A stretch of 64,000 bases of DNA. Origin: Laguncularia racemosa (lineage: Eukaryota; Streptophyta; Magnoliopsida; Myrtales; Combretaceae). Below are positions 32,375 through 43,118 of the stretch, in pieces. The notes under the pieces are model-generated. The model had not been told where the DNA came from and did no database searches. It saw only the letters and a program-made list of their open reading frames with translations. The stretch is taken from NCBI GenBank assembly GCA_037954665.1, contig JBBMOL010000116.1, positions 1,950,807-2,014,806 on the forward strand, given 5' to 3'. Positions within the stretch are counted from its first letter, which is position 1, and each line of letters opens with the position of its first letter. Position numbers and translations under genes: made by a program.

Positions 32375-32688
32375 TCTTAGTCAGAAATACATATTGTTAT
32401 TCACGAATTCTTGTGTTTATTTGAAGTATTTATCAATTTGATTCGGATCATCATTGAAGATTACACTTGAAATCGTGTTCTTTTCTATTGGAAAGGGATT
32501 CTTATAATTAAGGTTTTCTTTGTCATTTGTGTCTTAGTCAGAAATACATATTGTTATTCACGAATTCTTGTGTTTATTTGAAGTATTTATCAATTTGATT
32601 CGGATCTTCATTGAAGATTACACTTGAAATCGTGTTCATTTCTATTGGAAAGGGATTCTTATAATTAAGGTTTTCTTTGTCATTTGTG
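32375..32688. repeat. 157-base tandem duplication inside the A1 5' LTR
   Basis: Two adjacent copies starting 'tcttagtcagaaatacat' lie at 32375 and 32532. The copies differ at only a few positions. The 3' LTR has a single copy, so the duplication arose after this insertion or by an error in its last transposition. Confidence 0.92.
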
Positions 32689-32891
32689 GATTATTTGAGA
32701 TTAGGGTGTTGTTAGAAGATATTATGATTGTGGAATTCTAATTATATCATTGGATATTTGGATTTCATCATATCTTTATTAGGGTTCACATGAAAAGTGC
32801 CCTTTGTGGATCTGATTTTACTTAGACTTGAGATTGTTTTTCTTAAGTCTTTTGATTGTGCTTCTTAGTGGAATTAGGCACATCATCTTTT

Positions 32892-32904
32892 TGGTATCAG
32901 AGCT
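32892..32904 (+). other. Internal PBS-like site within the A1 LTR
   Basis: TGGTATCAGAGCT follows GGCACATCATCTTT exactly as at a genuine family A LTR/leader junction, but lies 166 bases before the LTR end. The 3' LTR has the same site in mutated form (TGGTATAAGAGCT, 36539-36551). Confidence 0.9.
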
Positions 32905-33070
32905 ATATCATATTTGGATTTAAGATTCAAACACATCATAATTGAAGAATTGGTTATATTCATTGGAGATTGACGCTAATGTTCATGAAATTGAAGCTAG
33001 TTTGAATGACATTGTCTAATTGTCTTTCAATCTTGGTTTTGTGTGCTTAAACTTGGTTTTAGGAACATCA

Positions 33071-34173
33071 TCTTTTTGGTATCAGAGCTCTTGTTGAGAG
33101 AAGGGATTGGTTGTATTTGATTTCTTGGAATTGATCATCAATTAGGGTTGATCAAGTGAAAACCGCAAATTGTGTTGTTGTTGTTGTTTTGAGATTGCGA
33201 AATTACCTTGGCTTGGAATTTAATTTGCTGATTGTTGGAGTTAGTTTGGGAAGGTTGTTGCATCATTTTGTGGTCACTAATTTACGTGGGAGAGCAGAAG
33301 TACAAAGTGTTGTTTACTTTAGCAATTTTTGGAACTTACAAAACTTACCAAAATCCTTGTCGTGGCTTGTTATAGCGTGGAGGAGGAAGTGTAGTTTGTT
33401 GTTTTTGATTTCCATTGTATAATTCTGAATTGGTGGAGTACAATTTGCAGATTGCATTGAGTTTTGATTAGTAAGGAATTATTTGAATTCAAAACATATG
33501 CAATTAAGTTGTGGGAGTTAATGATTGCTATTTGAATTTGAATTCATTGTTACCAATTGAAGAAGGCTTGTAATAAGTGAAGTTGTTTGAATTTCAAATT
33601 GAAAGTTGCTGCCTATTGTGGAATTGGAATTCATTTGTGGAAAGTCACATATTAGTCCTTTGTTATCATTATTTGCCGTGGAGGTGAAGCATATTTATTG
33701 TTGTGTTCATTTGTGTTGTTGCCGTGGAGTTATTGGTGGAGTGAGTGCACCGTGATTGAAGGTGTGTGTGGTGGGGTAAATTTGTGGAGTTGTGTCGATT
33801 AAAGGTGCTGCACATCAAGATCAATTATAGGTGTGAAACCGTGGCAAGAAAGGAAAATTGAAGTAGTAGAATTTGAATTCAAAAACAAACATTAAAGTGT
33901 GAAAGTAATTGAACTTATTACTTCAACACTTGTGACTTGAATTTAATTTCTTAACTACTTAGAAGTATTTATTTGTGCTTCACTTATTCTAATATACTTG
34001 AAGTGATAAGAAGTATTTGTTGCATTGGTGACTTGTTGCACCGTGGGTGTACAAGTGTGTGTGTTGTTATCCAAACTTGTCATTGTGACGTGGAGAAGTG
34101 AAGGGAGTGTGCTACAAATTATTTGAGATTACATTTGTACTTCAGATAAATCGCACCCACAAACATGTGATAT
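33071..34173 (+). other. PBS and long leader of A1
   Basis: The PBS TGGTATCAGAGCTC is at 33077-33090. The leader of about 1080 bases is AT-rich and homologous to 43136-44226. It contains an open frame of 88 codons at 33156-33422 that is not conserved in A2 and is not supported as a gene. Confidence 0.8.
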
Positions 34174-35486
34174 GATAGTGTGAATGGGTACATTGGCAAT
34201 TAGGCCAATAGCCAAGTGGGTAGCAGACCAAGTTGTCGAAATACAAATGGAAGAACTCTAGAAGAACAACTTCGGGACCTTACCACAATTGTTGCTACAT
34301 TAGCAACAAGGATTGATAGGATGACATTGCCACCACCACCTGTGGTAAACCTTCAGGCACCACCTAGAGAAAAAGGAGAATATCATGCTCTTAGGGAAGA
34401 CAAAGATGATAATTTTGGGGTTAATCCGTACCCGGACAAGGAATTTAGACTACCTCGAGGACTAGAGTATGCGAAGCTACAGATGCCTTCATTTGATGGT
34501 AGGGGTTCCGCCGATGACTACCTAAATTGGGAAGAATAAGTTGAGGGACTTTTCAAGTGTTATGAGATTGATGAAGATTCTAGAGTACGCCTTGCAGCTG
34601 TAGAGTTCACAGGGTATGCCGCTTTGTGGTGGAGAAATATGTTGATTAGTAGGCGAATGGATGAAGAGACCGAAATATACACTTGGATAGATATGAAACA
34701 AGTTTTGACGAATAGGTTTATACCGAAACACTACAGGCATGAGTTATTTATGCGTCTCCAGACATTGAGACAGGGGGGTAAAATAGTGGATGACTATGTA
34801 CAGGAGTTTAAGACACTAGTGATCAGATGTGGATCAGTTGAACCTCCTGAACAAACCCTAGCACGTTTTGTATCTGGGTTGAGGTATGAGATAGCTTGTG
34901 TAGTTGAGCTTTAGAGATATAGTACACTTGACGAGGTTATACAGTTAGCCCTGAAAGTGGAAAGACAGAGACAATCCTATTCATTCTAGGATACTAAGAG
35001 CAGACTATCAGGAAACCAAACTGTTTAGGGTCAGTTATGTTCTCCTTCAGAGATACTAGTGGTTCACGAGCAGTTGAGTAAACCATTGGAGTATCTTGAG
35101 GGACAGAGTCAGATGAGTCTATCATTAGAGGGCCAGAATGTACAGAGACAGTTGTGTTCACCTTCAGAGGTCTCAGAGGATAATGAGCAGTGGGGCTAAC
35201 TATTAGAAGACCATGAGGATTAGTGACATACAGAAGAGTCAGAAAAAGAGGAAAGAATATCAGTGAAATGGGGTGAGATTGGGGACACCTTAGTGGATAA
35301 TGGGTCATTATTTGTGTTGCAGAAGAGATACATCCTGGAAATGGAGGAGAGAAAACAATCACCACCTGTAGTATTTCAGATATTGGGATTCTGCAAAGAT
35401 ACTTCTTCAGACGAATTACTAGGAGAAAACAAAGTCTCCATTGCATTTGATCTGCCAGATTTGAGGACAAATCTTTTTGAGGCCTG
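34174..35486 (+). pseudogene. Gag with pol-tail fusion of A1
   Basis: Coding begins near 34174 by comparison with A2 (its ATG at 44227 corresponds to CATGTGATATGATAG context here). Segments in order: GRTLEEQLRDLTTIVATLAT, FGVNPYPDKEFRLP, KLQMPSFDGRGSADDYLNW, WWRNMLISRR, KHYRHELFMRLQTLRQGG, DDYVQEFKTLVIRCG, LARFVSGLRYEI: a Gag capsid. There is no zinc knuckle. A Gln/Ser/Glu-rich repeat follows (QLCSPSE ... EQL), then FVLQKRYILEMEERKQSP and PDLRTNLFEA, which matches the C-terminal tail of the gypsy polyprotein (DLRTNPF in B1 and related C). At least six in-frame stops occur, mostly TAG at positions where A2 has CAG. Confidence 0.82.
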
Positions 35487-35492
35487 AGGAGA

Positions 35493-36717
35493 TGATAGGA
35501 ATAAAAATTTGACAAGACCTATCATTAGGGCAAGAACTAAAGGAATTCAAATCTTGGCGTTGAGGGCCCATTTTGAGTAGATCAACCCCGGAATTATTTA
35601 TATATTAACCTCTTTTCTATTATTCTTGTATTGTGTTTTCCAACAGGCACACTTATCATATTCTATATGGCAATGGACAAACTCCCTTAGACTTAGCTTG
35701 TGGGTTATCCATGGACCGACCTGAACCGGCGATGAGTTGGGCCGATGGATCCTATAGAAGATCGGCATCTTGAAGACCATTTCTTTTATATATTTATTCT
35801 TTTATGAACTATTTTGGTTTTATTTTGGTTTTAGGACACTTTTATTTCCTTGTAATTTTCATTTAGGGCTAGCCACCTTAAAAGTGGCAAACTTGTAATT
35901 TTGAACACTTTTTAACCCTAGGAGTAGCAAGTATAAATACTTGCTTAAGAGAGGGTTTGAGAATCTTATCATTTTGTAGATTAAAAACTGCATTTCACGT
36001 GAGAATTAGGGTTCATACCTTGGTTCCAAACTCTTATCAATTTCAATCCCAAGAGTTGAAATTGTGGCGAGTGCAACATCTTGAAATTGTGAGTTATATC
36101 AATTTCATTTTGTTGTGATTTCTTTTCTTCTCTAGTGTGTCATATCTAGGGTTGAATTGAGATAGTTCTTGGTTAGAAATACATATTGTTATTCACGAAT
36201 TCTTATGTTTATTTGAAGTATTTATCAATTTGATTCGGATCATTATTGAAGATTACACTTGAAATCGTGTTCTTTTCTATTGGAAAGGGATTCTTATAAT
36301 TAAGGTTTTCTTTGTCATTTGTGGATTATTTGCGTGGATTATATGAGATTAGGGTATTGTTAGAAGATATTATGATTGTGGTATTCTAATTATATCATTG
36401 GATATTTGGATTTCATCATATCTTTATTAGGGTTCACGTGAAAAGTGCCCTTTGTGGATCCAATTTTGCTTAGACTTGAGATTGTTTTTCTTAAGTCTTT
36501 TGATTGTGCTTCTTAGTGGAGTTAGACACATCATCTTTTGGTATAAGAGCTATATCATATTTGGATTTAAGATTCAAACACATCATAATTGAAGAATTGG
36601 TTATATTCATTGGAGATTGACGCTAATGTTCATGAAATTGAAGCTAGTTTGAATGACATTGTCTAATTGTCTTTCAATCTTGGTTTTGTGTGCTTAAACT
36701 TGGTTTTAGGCACATCA
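35493..36717 (+). mobile_element. 3' LTR of A1
   Basis: This 1225-base LTR starts TGATAGGAATAAAAATTT after the purine stretch gaggaga and ends TTAGGCACATCA against the TCATA duplication. It has a single copy of the 157-base unit, a 12-base insertion near 36335 relative to the 5' LTR, and the internal LTR-end/PBS relic at 36533-36551. The TATA region is near 35930-35950. Confidence 0.93.
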
Positions 36718-36722
36718 TCATA

Positions 36723-39189
36723 TTTGGATTGAGTCTGCGTTGAGGTTGAATCACTGATATAGTAGCATCTCCCAAGAGAATTTTATGAGTACAAAATGAT
36801 GGACTAATCCCCTTTATGTTAACTATCTTCCATGCAATAGCCTTCTTATGTTGACTAAGAACATTAAGCAATTTATCCTTTTGGGTTAAACTCAAGTCTG
36901 AGGCTATAATCACGGGTAGTTTAGAGTCTTGCTCAAGGAAGGCATATTGGAGATAGTCAGGCAACTACTTTAACTCCAAGACAGGGGGTTCTTCAGTGGA
37001 GGGCTTAGCTTTCTGAATAATAGAGCGATTTAACTCTTTAAAACTTCCCTCCTTCTTCAACTCAAGACTTCTATCAGGAATGATAGTCATCTCTTTAACT
37101 GATGCACCCATAGATTCTCCTTAATCCCCATTCGTCAAACAAATTTCTAAAGCATCCTTGCATAAAAATTCTTGTATTGACTCTGAAATAGGTAGATCAA
37201 GATCATCCACTGCAAAACAAGCATCATCATGTTGCAAACTATGCTTAAGAACATCCAGCATCTTTACTATGACTACTTCATTTCCCACTCATAGCACCAA
37301 TTTCCCGTTTCCCACATCTATGATAGCTCTTGTAGTAGCTAGAAATGGTCTCCCAAGAATCAATGGGATCTCCCCATCTGCTTCCATCCTAGCTTCTTGA
37401 AGAGTTGATATGGCATGAGATTAATACTAGCCCCAAGATCAGCTAGGGCACTCTCCTCAGTTAGTTTACTGATTAAACACGGGATGGTGAAGCTCCCAGG
37501 GTCCCTAAGCTTCTTTGGAAGTTTATTCTGAATAACTGCCGAACATTCTCCTCCTAAAGACACTGAAGAAAACTCCTCCAATTTTCTTTTATTCGACAAT
37601 AATTCTTTTAGAAACTTTGCATATTTAGGCATTTGAGTTATTGCCTCAACCAATGGAAGGTTAATATGCAATTGTTTAAAAACTTCCAAAAATTTACCAT
37701 ATTGCTCATCCACCTTATCTTTCTTCAATCTTACAGGGTATGGAATGGGAGGTTTATATTCTGGAATCGACTTGGATGATGATGACTTCTTGTTAACTAA
37801 CTTCTCTAGCTGCTCTCCTTCATCATTTTCAATAGGTTGTTTCTCCTTTAAGGCAAATGCCTCACCTCTTCCTACTTGATTCTCATATTGGAGTTCTTTA
37901 CCACTCCTTAGGGTTATTGCTTTCACATGCTCACGAGGATTTGTCTCTGTATTTCTTAGTAATGAACCCTGAGGTCTCTCTGAAAGTAATTTAGCAATTT
38001 GTCCAACTTGAGTTTCTAGATTATGGATTGAGGTGCCATGGTTTCTGAGAGTAGTGTCTTGATTCTTTAAAATCATGTCCAATGAATTTTGTCTATCTTC
38101 AGAATCTTTTACCAATTTTGCCAGGATGTCCTCAATTGATGATTGTGGTTTAGAACTCTGACCAGGTGGTCTTTGATAACTAGGGGGAGGATTAGGATTG
38201 CCTTTCTGAAAATTGTTGTTGTTAGTCCATGAAAAATTTGGGTGATTTCTCCAACCTGGATTATATGTGTTACTGTAAGGATTATTCTGAGGTTGGATCT
38301 GATTTCCTAAATAATCCACTTGTTCAACAACTAATTCATCACCAAAGGAGGGCTCAACTGTGGATACTTGCTACTTTGAAAGTGATAATCCATCAATCTT
38401 TCTAGATAATGCCTCTACTTTTGACATGAATGAAGTGGCCATGTCTATATTAATAACTCCTGCCGATCTTTTATCTCTACTCCTAGAATGTGACCATTCA
38501 AAATTATTTACTACTAGATTCTCGAAGAGAGCCAAGCTTTCTTCAGGAGTTTGATGATTAATCGTGCCTCCAGCTGCAACATTTACCATTTGTCTAGTCT
38601 GACAGTTGAGACCATTGTAGAAAATCTAAACCTGCATCCACTCTGGAATACCATGGTGAGGGCATCTCCTTAATGATTCCTTGAAACGTTCTCAAGCCTC
38701 ATAAAGTGTTTTCGACTCTTGTTGATGATAAGACTGGATGTCAGCTTGAAGTTTAGCAGTCTTTGAAGGTGGAAAGAACTTGTCTAAAAACCTTATAACC
38801 AACTCTTCCTAGGTGGTGACGGAGCTTCTTGGAAAAGAGTTTAACCATTGCTTAGCTCTTCCTCTTAAAGAAAATGGGAAAAATCTAAGACGAACTGCAT
38901 CTTCACTCACTCCATTAAATTTGAAAGTGTCGCATATCTCCATGAAGGATTGAATATGAGAGTTTGGATCCTCATCCTCAAAACCATCAAATTGGGCATA
39001 TTGTTGAACCATTTGAATAACGACCGATTTAATCTCAAAATTGTTTGCCTCTACCCTAGGTCGAACAATGCTAGAACTAACACCATCTAACCTTAGCCTG
39101 GCGAACTCAGCATTGGTTCTCCTAAGCTCAACCAATGGATTTAGCTCATGAGGAGGGTTATCTTGTGGGTCAGCCATTTCTTCTAACAC
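36723..39189 (-). pseudogene. Gag, protease and RT start of Athila-like D2
   Basis: The minus-strand frame opens near 39189 (MLEEMADPQDNPPHELN). Gag capsid: FFPFSLRGRAKQWLNSFP, LDKFFPPSKTAKLQ, RRCPHHGIPEW, MVNVAAGGTINHQTPEES (38371-39189, with stops). After YNPGWRNHPNFSW (about 38240) comes an open frame of 319 codons (37360-38319) with the spacer ITLRSGKEL, the pre-protease KELLSNKRKLEEFSS and the protease core ADLGASINLMP, where D-S-G has become D-L-G. A deletion at about 37395 removes the centre of protease and joins it to EADGEIPLILGRPFLAT in another frame. RT starts with HKKAIAWKI...GISPSFCTHKI and RRLNPNM up to the A1 insertion. Confidence 0.88.
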
Positions 39190-39471
39190 CAGCTCTTCCT
39201 TAACCCTTGTTGATGAGGATGGAGACAGGTGCTTGTCTCTTTTGTGTGATTGATTAAGAATTCTCTCAGGCTTTGAATTAAAATCAGCAAGGCCCTTAGA
39301 TCGGCTCCTAGTTATGCACTACAAGAACACAAATCTAACAATCGGTGGTACCTAAATTCTAAGTAAACAAAGACGGAAAAGTAACAGAAGTAAATAAAGT
39401 GGCTAGATTAATAAGTAATAAGTGTTCCTAATATTAGCGGTGCCTCCTCCCCGGCAGCGGCGCCCAAAACT
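39190..39471 (-). other. D2 leader and primer binding site
   Basis: The minus strand of 39449-39466 reads TGGGCGCCGCTGCCGGGG, the Athila-type PBS (usually assigned to tRNA-Asp), five bases from the LTR end at 39472. The remaining leader is short and without features. Confidence 0.88.
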
Positions 39472-40393
39472 TGATCGTTGCCAACTGTAGTTTTAATATT
39501 TGTAATACTTGTTCCAAATTCTAACTACGTTGCAATAGGCAAGTGTACCTACCATAGACGTAGTGTAGTGTTAAGTGCAGGGTCGTTCCACCGAGAGGAG
39601 ATTTCTAATTACTAGTACTAGCTCTTTCCCTATTATCTAACCGTCAGATTGAGGTGAAGTGTATTAATGACTAAAAATAGTTAACAATATGAGATCTTAA
39701 CTAAAACTACTTCAACAAAACAAAGGTTAATTCTTTAACAAAGTAACCTAGATCTCATTATATACCTATATTGTCACATGAATCATTAGAAGCTAAGGAT
39801 TAATGTTTTTTGGGTTCTTAAGCTGTTAAGTTCCAAGAAGCAAGATAATTACTTTCTCAAGTAAATTACTTATCTAATCCTAGATTTATCAATTAGGATC
39901 TCTCCTCAATCAATAGCAATCTAGAACTGCATGAAGCATATGAACTCGATTCGAATGAATGTTCAACAGAAGATTTTCAATATTCTATCTCTAGAAACAT
40001 GAGCAAATCTCATCCAAAACATGAATCTAACCATAAAAGCGATTTCTCAATCAACTCAAATGATATTAAGCATAAACTCATATTCCAGACATATGAATCT
40101 AAGATAAATATGAAGCACATGTAATGGAACAAAAGAACATCAATAAACTTCAATTAAATCATATCTTCATCATAATGACAAAATAGTTTAAATGAGATCT
40201 AGGTCTACGGTTTACTCTTCCATAGACTTAAAAATAAACGAACAATTGTATGAAGAGAAACTAGAGTTCATGATTACAACCCGGATAGAGCGAGTCTTGA
40301 ATGCTTTGCTTGGAGCTCCTTAGAATGTTGAGTAGAAAACTAAAGAAAGAGAGAGAAAAAATGAAGAGAAGTGTATTCTAAACCCTAGGTCTG

Positions 40394-40415
40394 CCCCCCC
40401 CCCCCCCCCCCCCTT
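40394..40415. repeat. Homopolymer C run in the D2 LTR
   Basis: More than twenty consecutive C on the plus strand (G on the transcribed strand of D2), immediately downstream of the TA/CA repeats of the presumed promoter. Its length is likely to vary and to be prone to sequencing error. Confidence 0.9.
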
Positions 40416-40430
40416 TTCTCATATGTATAC

Positions 40431-40461
<31 letters not shown>

Positions 40462-40513
40462 CTAGGGTTGGAGGAAAGAGAAAATAAAAAGTCAGAGAAA
40501 ATAGGTCGTGACT

Positions 40514-40723
40514 CCATATGCCCCTCACCACGCCCCATGGCAAAGGGGTATGGTGGTCTCGGGTCATTTTTTGAAGCTGGCACACCCCCATATCAGGGGT
40601 GTGGTGGCTTTATCTTTCACTTGTAGTCCCATACGCCCTCTGCCACACCTCGTAGCGAAGGGCGTGGTAGCTTATGTTCCTGATTTCTCTTCTATATGCC
40701 CTCTGATATGGGGGCGTGGTGGC
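40514..40723. repeat. GC-rich palindrome array in the D2 LTR
   Basis: Four imperfect palindromes of the (t/c)acgccc...gggcgtgg type lie at 40514-40556, 40579-40608, 40630-40671 and 40692-40723. They match the array at 27149-27358 inside the same element. Confidence 0.9.
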
Positions 40724-40915
40724 AGGGGAGATGCTCTTCTTCCTTTCTCTTTGTTATTTTCTTTTTTTTCTCAATTTCTTTCAATGATCTTTATTACACC
40801 TGAAAGCAACATATTCCTTGATTAAGCCTCAAATTCGGATGATTTTTGACTAATTATCAACTTAAGAGAGCTTAAAATCTTCCTAGAATTTAGAGTTTTG
40901 TGGCAATTATGATCA

Positions 40916-42083
40916 AGTGTACTGTATCTCTAGAGCTCAACTACACATGCGATCTCATATTTTAACCTAGATACAAAACGTGCTAGGGTTTGCTCTAGAG
41001 GCTCTACTAACCCACATCTGGTCATTGGGATTTCAAATTCCTACATATAATCATCTACTATTTTACCTCCCTATCTCAAAGTTTGAAGACGTATAAACAG
41101 TTGCTGCCTATAACGTTCAGGAATGAACCTCTTCCTCAAAACCCTTTTCATGTCTCTCTAGTTATGAATTTCAGCCTCTCCATCCCTCCGTTTACTTATC
41201 ACCAAATTTTTCCACCACAGGTTGGCATACCCTATGAATTTAATAGTAGCAAGTTAAACTTGGGTGTTATCATCTATCTCATAACATTCGAAAAAGGCCC
41301 TCAACCTTATCCTCCCAGTTCAGATAATCATCTGCTAAACCCTTTCCATCAAATGAAGGCATCTGCAGCTTCGCATACTCTAAGCCCTTAGGTGGCCTGA
41401 AATCTCTGTTTAGGTAAGGATTGACCCCAAAGTTATCATCCCCCTCTTCCTTATAGGGATGATGATCTCCTTCCATTCTTCTTCCCATGTTTCCTCCTCC
41501 TATTGCTCCCTCTCTTTGGATGTTTTATGGAGTTACTCTTGGTGGTGTTTGAAGATTTGCCACTAGTGGTTGTGGCATTGCTATCCTGTCAATCCTTGTT
41601 GCTAGTGTAGCAACAATGGTAGTAAGGTCCTGAAGTTGTTCTTCTAAGGTTCTTCTACCTGTAGTATGACGATCCTGTCCTCTACCAACCTAGCTATTGG
41701 CCTCATTGCCAATCCCCCCATTTACATTGTCATTCAACATGCTTGTGGATGTGATTTGTTAAAGTATAATATCATAATTTGTAGCATACTCCCTTCACAA
41801 CACCACGCCACAATAACACATTTAGACAACAACACATACACACACTTATACACCCACGGTGCAACAAGTCACCCAAAACAATAAATACTTCTTGACACTT
41901 CAAGTATAGTCAAGTAAATGAAGTACAAATAAACACTTCCAAGTAGTTAAGATATTAAATTCAACTAAGCAAGTGTTTAAGTAATGAGTCTCAATTACTT
42001 TCACACTTAAATGTTTTTTTTTTTTTGAATTCCGAACTTCACTACTCAATCTCCCGTTTTTAGTCACGGTTTCACACTCACAC
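40916..42083 (-). pseudogene. Family A Gag and leader (A3)
   Basis: The minus strand carries leader sequence (41720-42083, homologous to the A1/A2 leaders), then Gag: DLTTIVATLATRID, DDNFGVNPYLNRDFRPP, KLQMPSFDGKGLADDYLNWE (41279-41640), and decayed capsid to LARFVSRLKYEI and RYSTLD near 40916. It is cut at both ends, at 40915 by the D2 LTR and at 42084 by the A2 LTR. Its own LTRs are not adjacent. The LTR at 24225-24960 may be its 3' end. It has several frameshifts. Confidence 0.78.
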
Positions 42084-43118
42084 TGATAGGAATAAAAATC
42101 TAACAAGACCTATCATTAGGGCAAGAACTAAAGGATTTCAAATCTTGGCGATGGGGGCCCATTTTGAGCAAATCGACCCCGGAATTATTTATATATTAAC
42201 CTCTTTTCTATTATTCTTGTATTGTGTTTTCCAACAGGCACACTTATCATATTTTATAGGGCAATGGACAAACTCCCTCAAACTCAGTTTGTGGGTTATC
42301 CATGGACCAACCTGAACCGGCGATGAGTTGGACCGATGGATCCTATAGAAGACCGGCATCTTGAAGACCATTTCTTTTATATATTTCTTCTTTTATGAAC
42401 TATTTTGGTTGTATTTGGTTTTGGGACACTTTTATTTCCTTGTAATTTTCATTTAGGACTAGCTACCTTAAAAGTGGCAAACTTGTAATTTTGACCACTT
42501 TCTAACCCTAGGAGTAGCAAGTATAAATACTTGCTTAAGAGAGGGTTTGAGGAGGCCATATTTTGCAAATTTGAGAGGGCATTTCACGTGTGAATTAGTG
42601 TTCTTTCCTTAGTTCCAAACTCTTATCAATTTCAACCCAAGAATTGGAATTGTGGTGAGTTCAACGAAGGCGAATTGTGAGTCATATCAATTCAATTTTG
42701 TTGTATGTTCATTTCTTCTCTAGTGAGTCATATCTAGGGTAGATTTAGATCTTTCATGGATAAAATTGTGATTCTATTTTCGTAAACATGAATCTTGTAA
42801 GATTGATTGTTTCATTGAGCACTTAGATTTCCTACCTCCTTGTTCTTGTTGGCGTGAACTAGTGATTGAAAGGGAAAGTGGATTTCATTGGTTTATTGTT
42901 TCCTTTTGATCCGACTTTATGTGTACTTCATCTTCTCTTGTGGTTATTTGGTTAATGCTATCATTAGAGATTACAATTGAGTCATTTGAACAACAATTTC
43001 CATCAAATCTTCAAAGGTGTCACGAGAATTGCTTACTAGGTGGACCGGTTTTGTGATTGATTTGAGATTGTTTTCTTGAGTCTTTTGATTGTGCTTCCAA
43101 GTGGGTTTAGGCACATCA
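42084..43118 (+). mobile_element. 5' LTR of A2
   Basis: This 1035-base LTR starts TGATAGGAATAAAAATCT and ends TTTAGGCACATCA. The TATA region, aagTATAAATActtgcttaag, is at about 42519-42539. GC-rich words accggcgat, gaccgatgg and gaccggc occur at 42315-42360. It lacks the internal PBS of the long form. Confidence 0.93.

Larger units (their letters stand above)
31701..33070 (+). mobile_element. 5' LTR of A1 (long form, with 157-base duplication)
   Basis: This 1370-base LTR starts TGATAGGAATAAAAATCC and ends TTAGGAACATCA. It contains an internal LTR-end-like GGCACATCA at 32885 followed by a full PBS word at 32892-32904, then 166 more bases before the real end. It differs from the 3' LTR mainly by a tandem duplication of 157 bases (32375-32531 and 32532-32688). 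The TATA region, aagTATAAATActtgcttaag, is at about 32139-32159. Confidence 0.93.
31701..36717 (+). mobile_element. Gag-only family A retrotransposon A1 (TR-GAG type), complete
   Basis: A 5017-base element bounded by perfect duplications TCATA at 31696-31700 and 36718-36722. It consists of a 5' LTR (31701-33070), PBS (33077-33090), leader, gag with a short pol tail (34174-35486) and a 3' LTR (35493-36717). There is no protease, RT, RNase H or integrase. It resembles the class called TR-GAG: non-autonomous elements with terminal repeats and a Gag gene. Mobilisation would need enzymes from a related autonomous copy. It is inserted in the RT gene of D2. Confidence 0.95.
25111..40915 (-). mobile_element. 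Athila-like element D2, interrupted and lacking its 3' LTR
   Basis: Minus-strand order from the right: LTR, PBS, gag, PR, RT, RNase H, IN, spacer with palindromes and promoter-like module, post-pol ORF. It is interrupted by A1 (31701-36717), the plastid piece (30766-31134) and a solo LTR (29246-30262). The unbroken element would be close to 9 kb without the missing 3' LTR. Lineage evidence: the Athila-type PBS, the gag motif with CPHHG and AAGG, IN with GIDFMGPFP, and the Athila-type extra ORF. Confidence 0.88.
39472..40915 (-). mobile_element. 5' LTR of Athila-like D2
   Basis: This LTR of about 1444 bases, on the minus strand, starts TGATCATAATTGCC (40915 side) and ends GGCAACGATCA (39472 side) next to the PBS. 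It carries four GC-rich palindromes (40514-40723), then on the minus strand a (CA)n(TA)n tract with TATA potential (about 40431-40462), then a G run (40394 onward). It is inserted in the gag of family A copy A3 (sequence resumes at 40916). No partner 3' LTR remains at the other end of D2. Confidence 0.8.

Noticed and set aside
32892..32904. tRNA gene or tRNA fragment
   Set aside because: Only the 3'-end complement word of tRNA-Met is present, with no cloverleaf, box A or box B. It is a PBS-like site.
33156..33422. 88-codon open frame in the A1 leader
   Set aside because: The homologous A2 leader does not keep it open, so there is no evidence of selection.
34994..35515. 173-codon minus-strand frame opposite A1 gag, with a related one at 45084-45578
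   Set aside because: Antisense shadow of the Gln/Ser/Glu-rich repeat region of Gag. Conservation is explained by the sense strand.
40385..40626. Open frames across the CA/TA/C repeats
   Set aside because: Simple-sequence artefacts within the LTR, with no conserved product.
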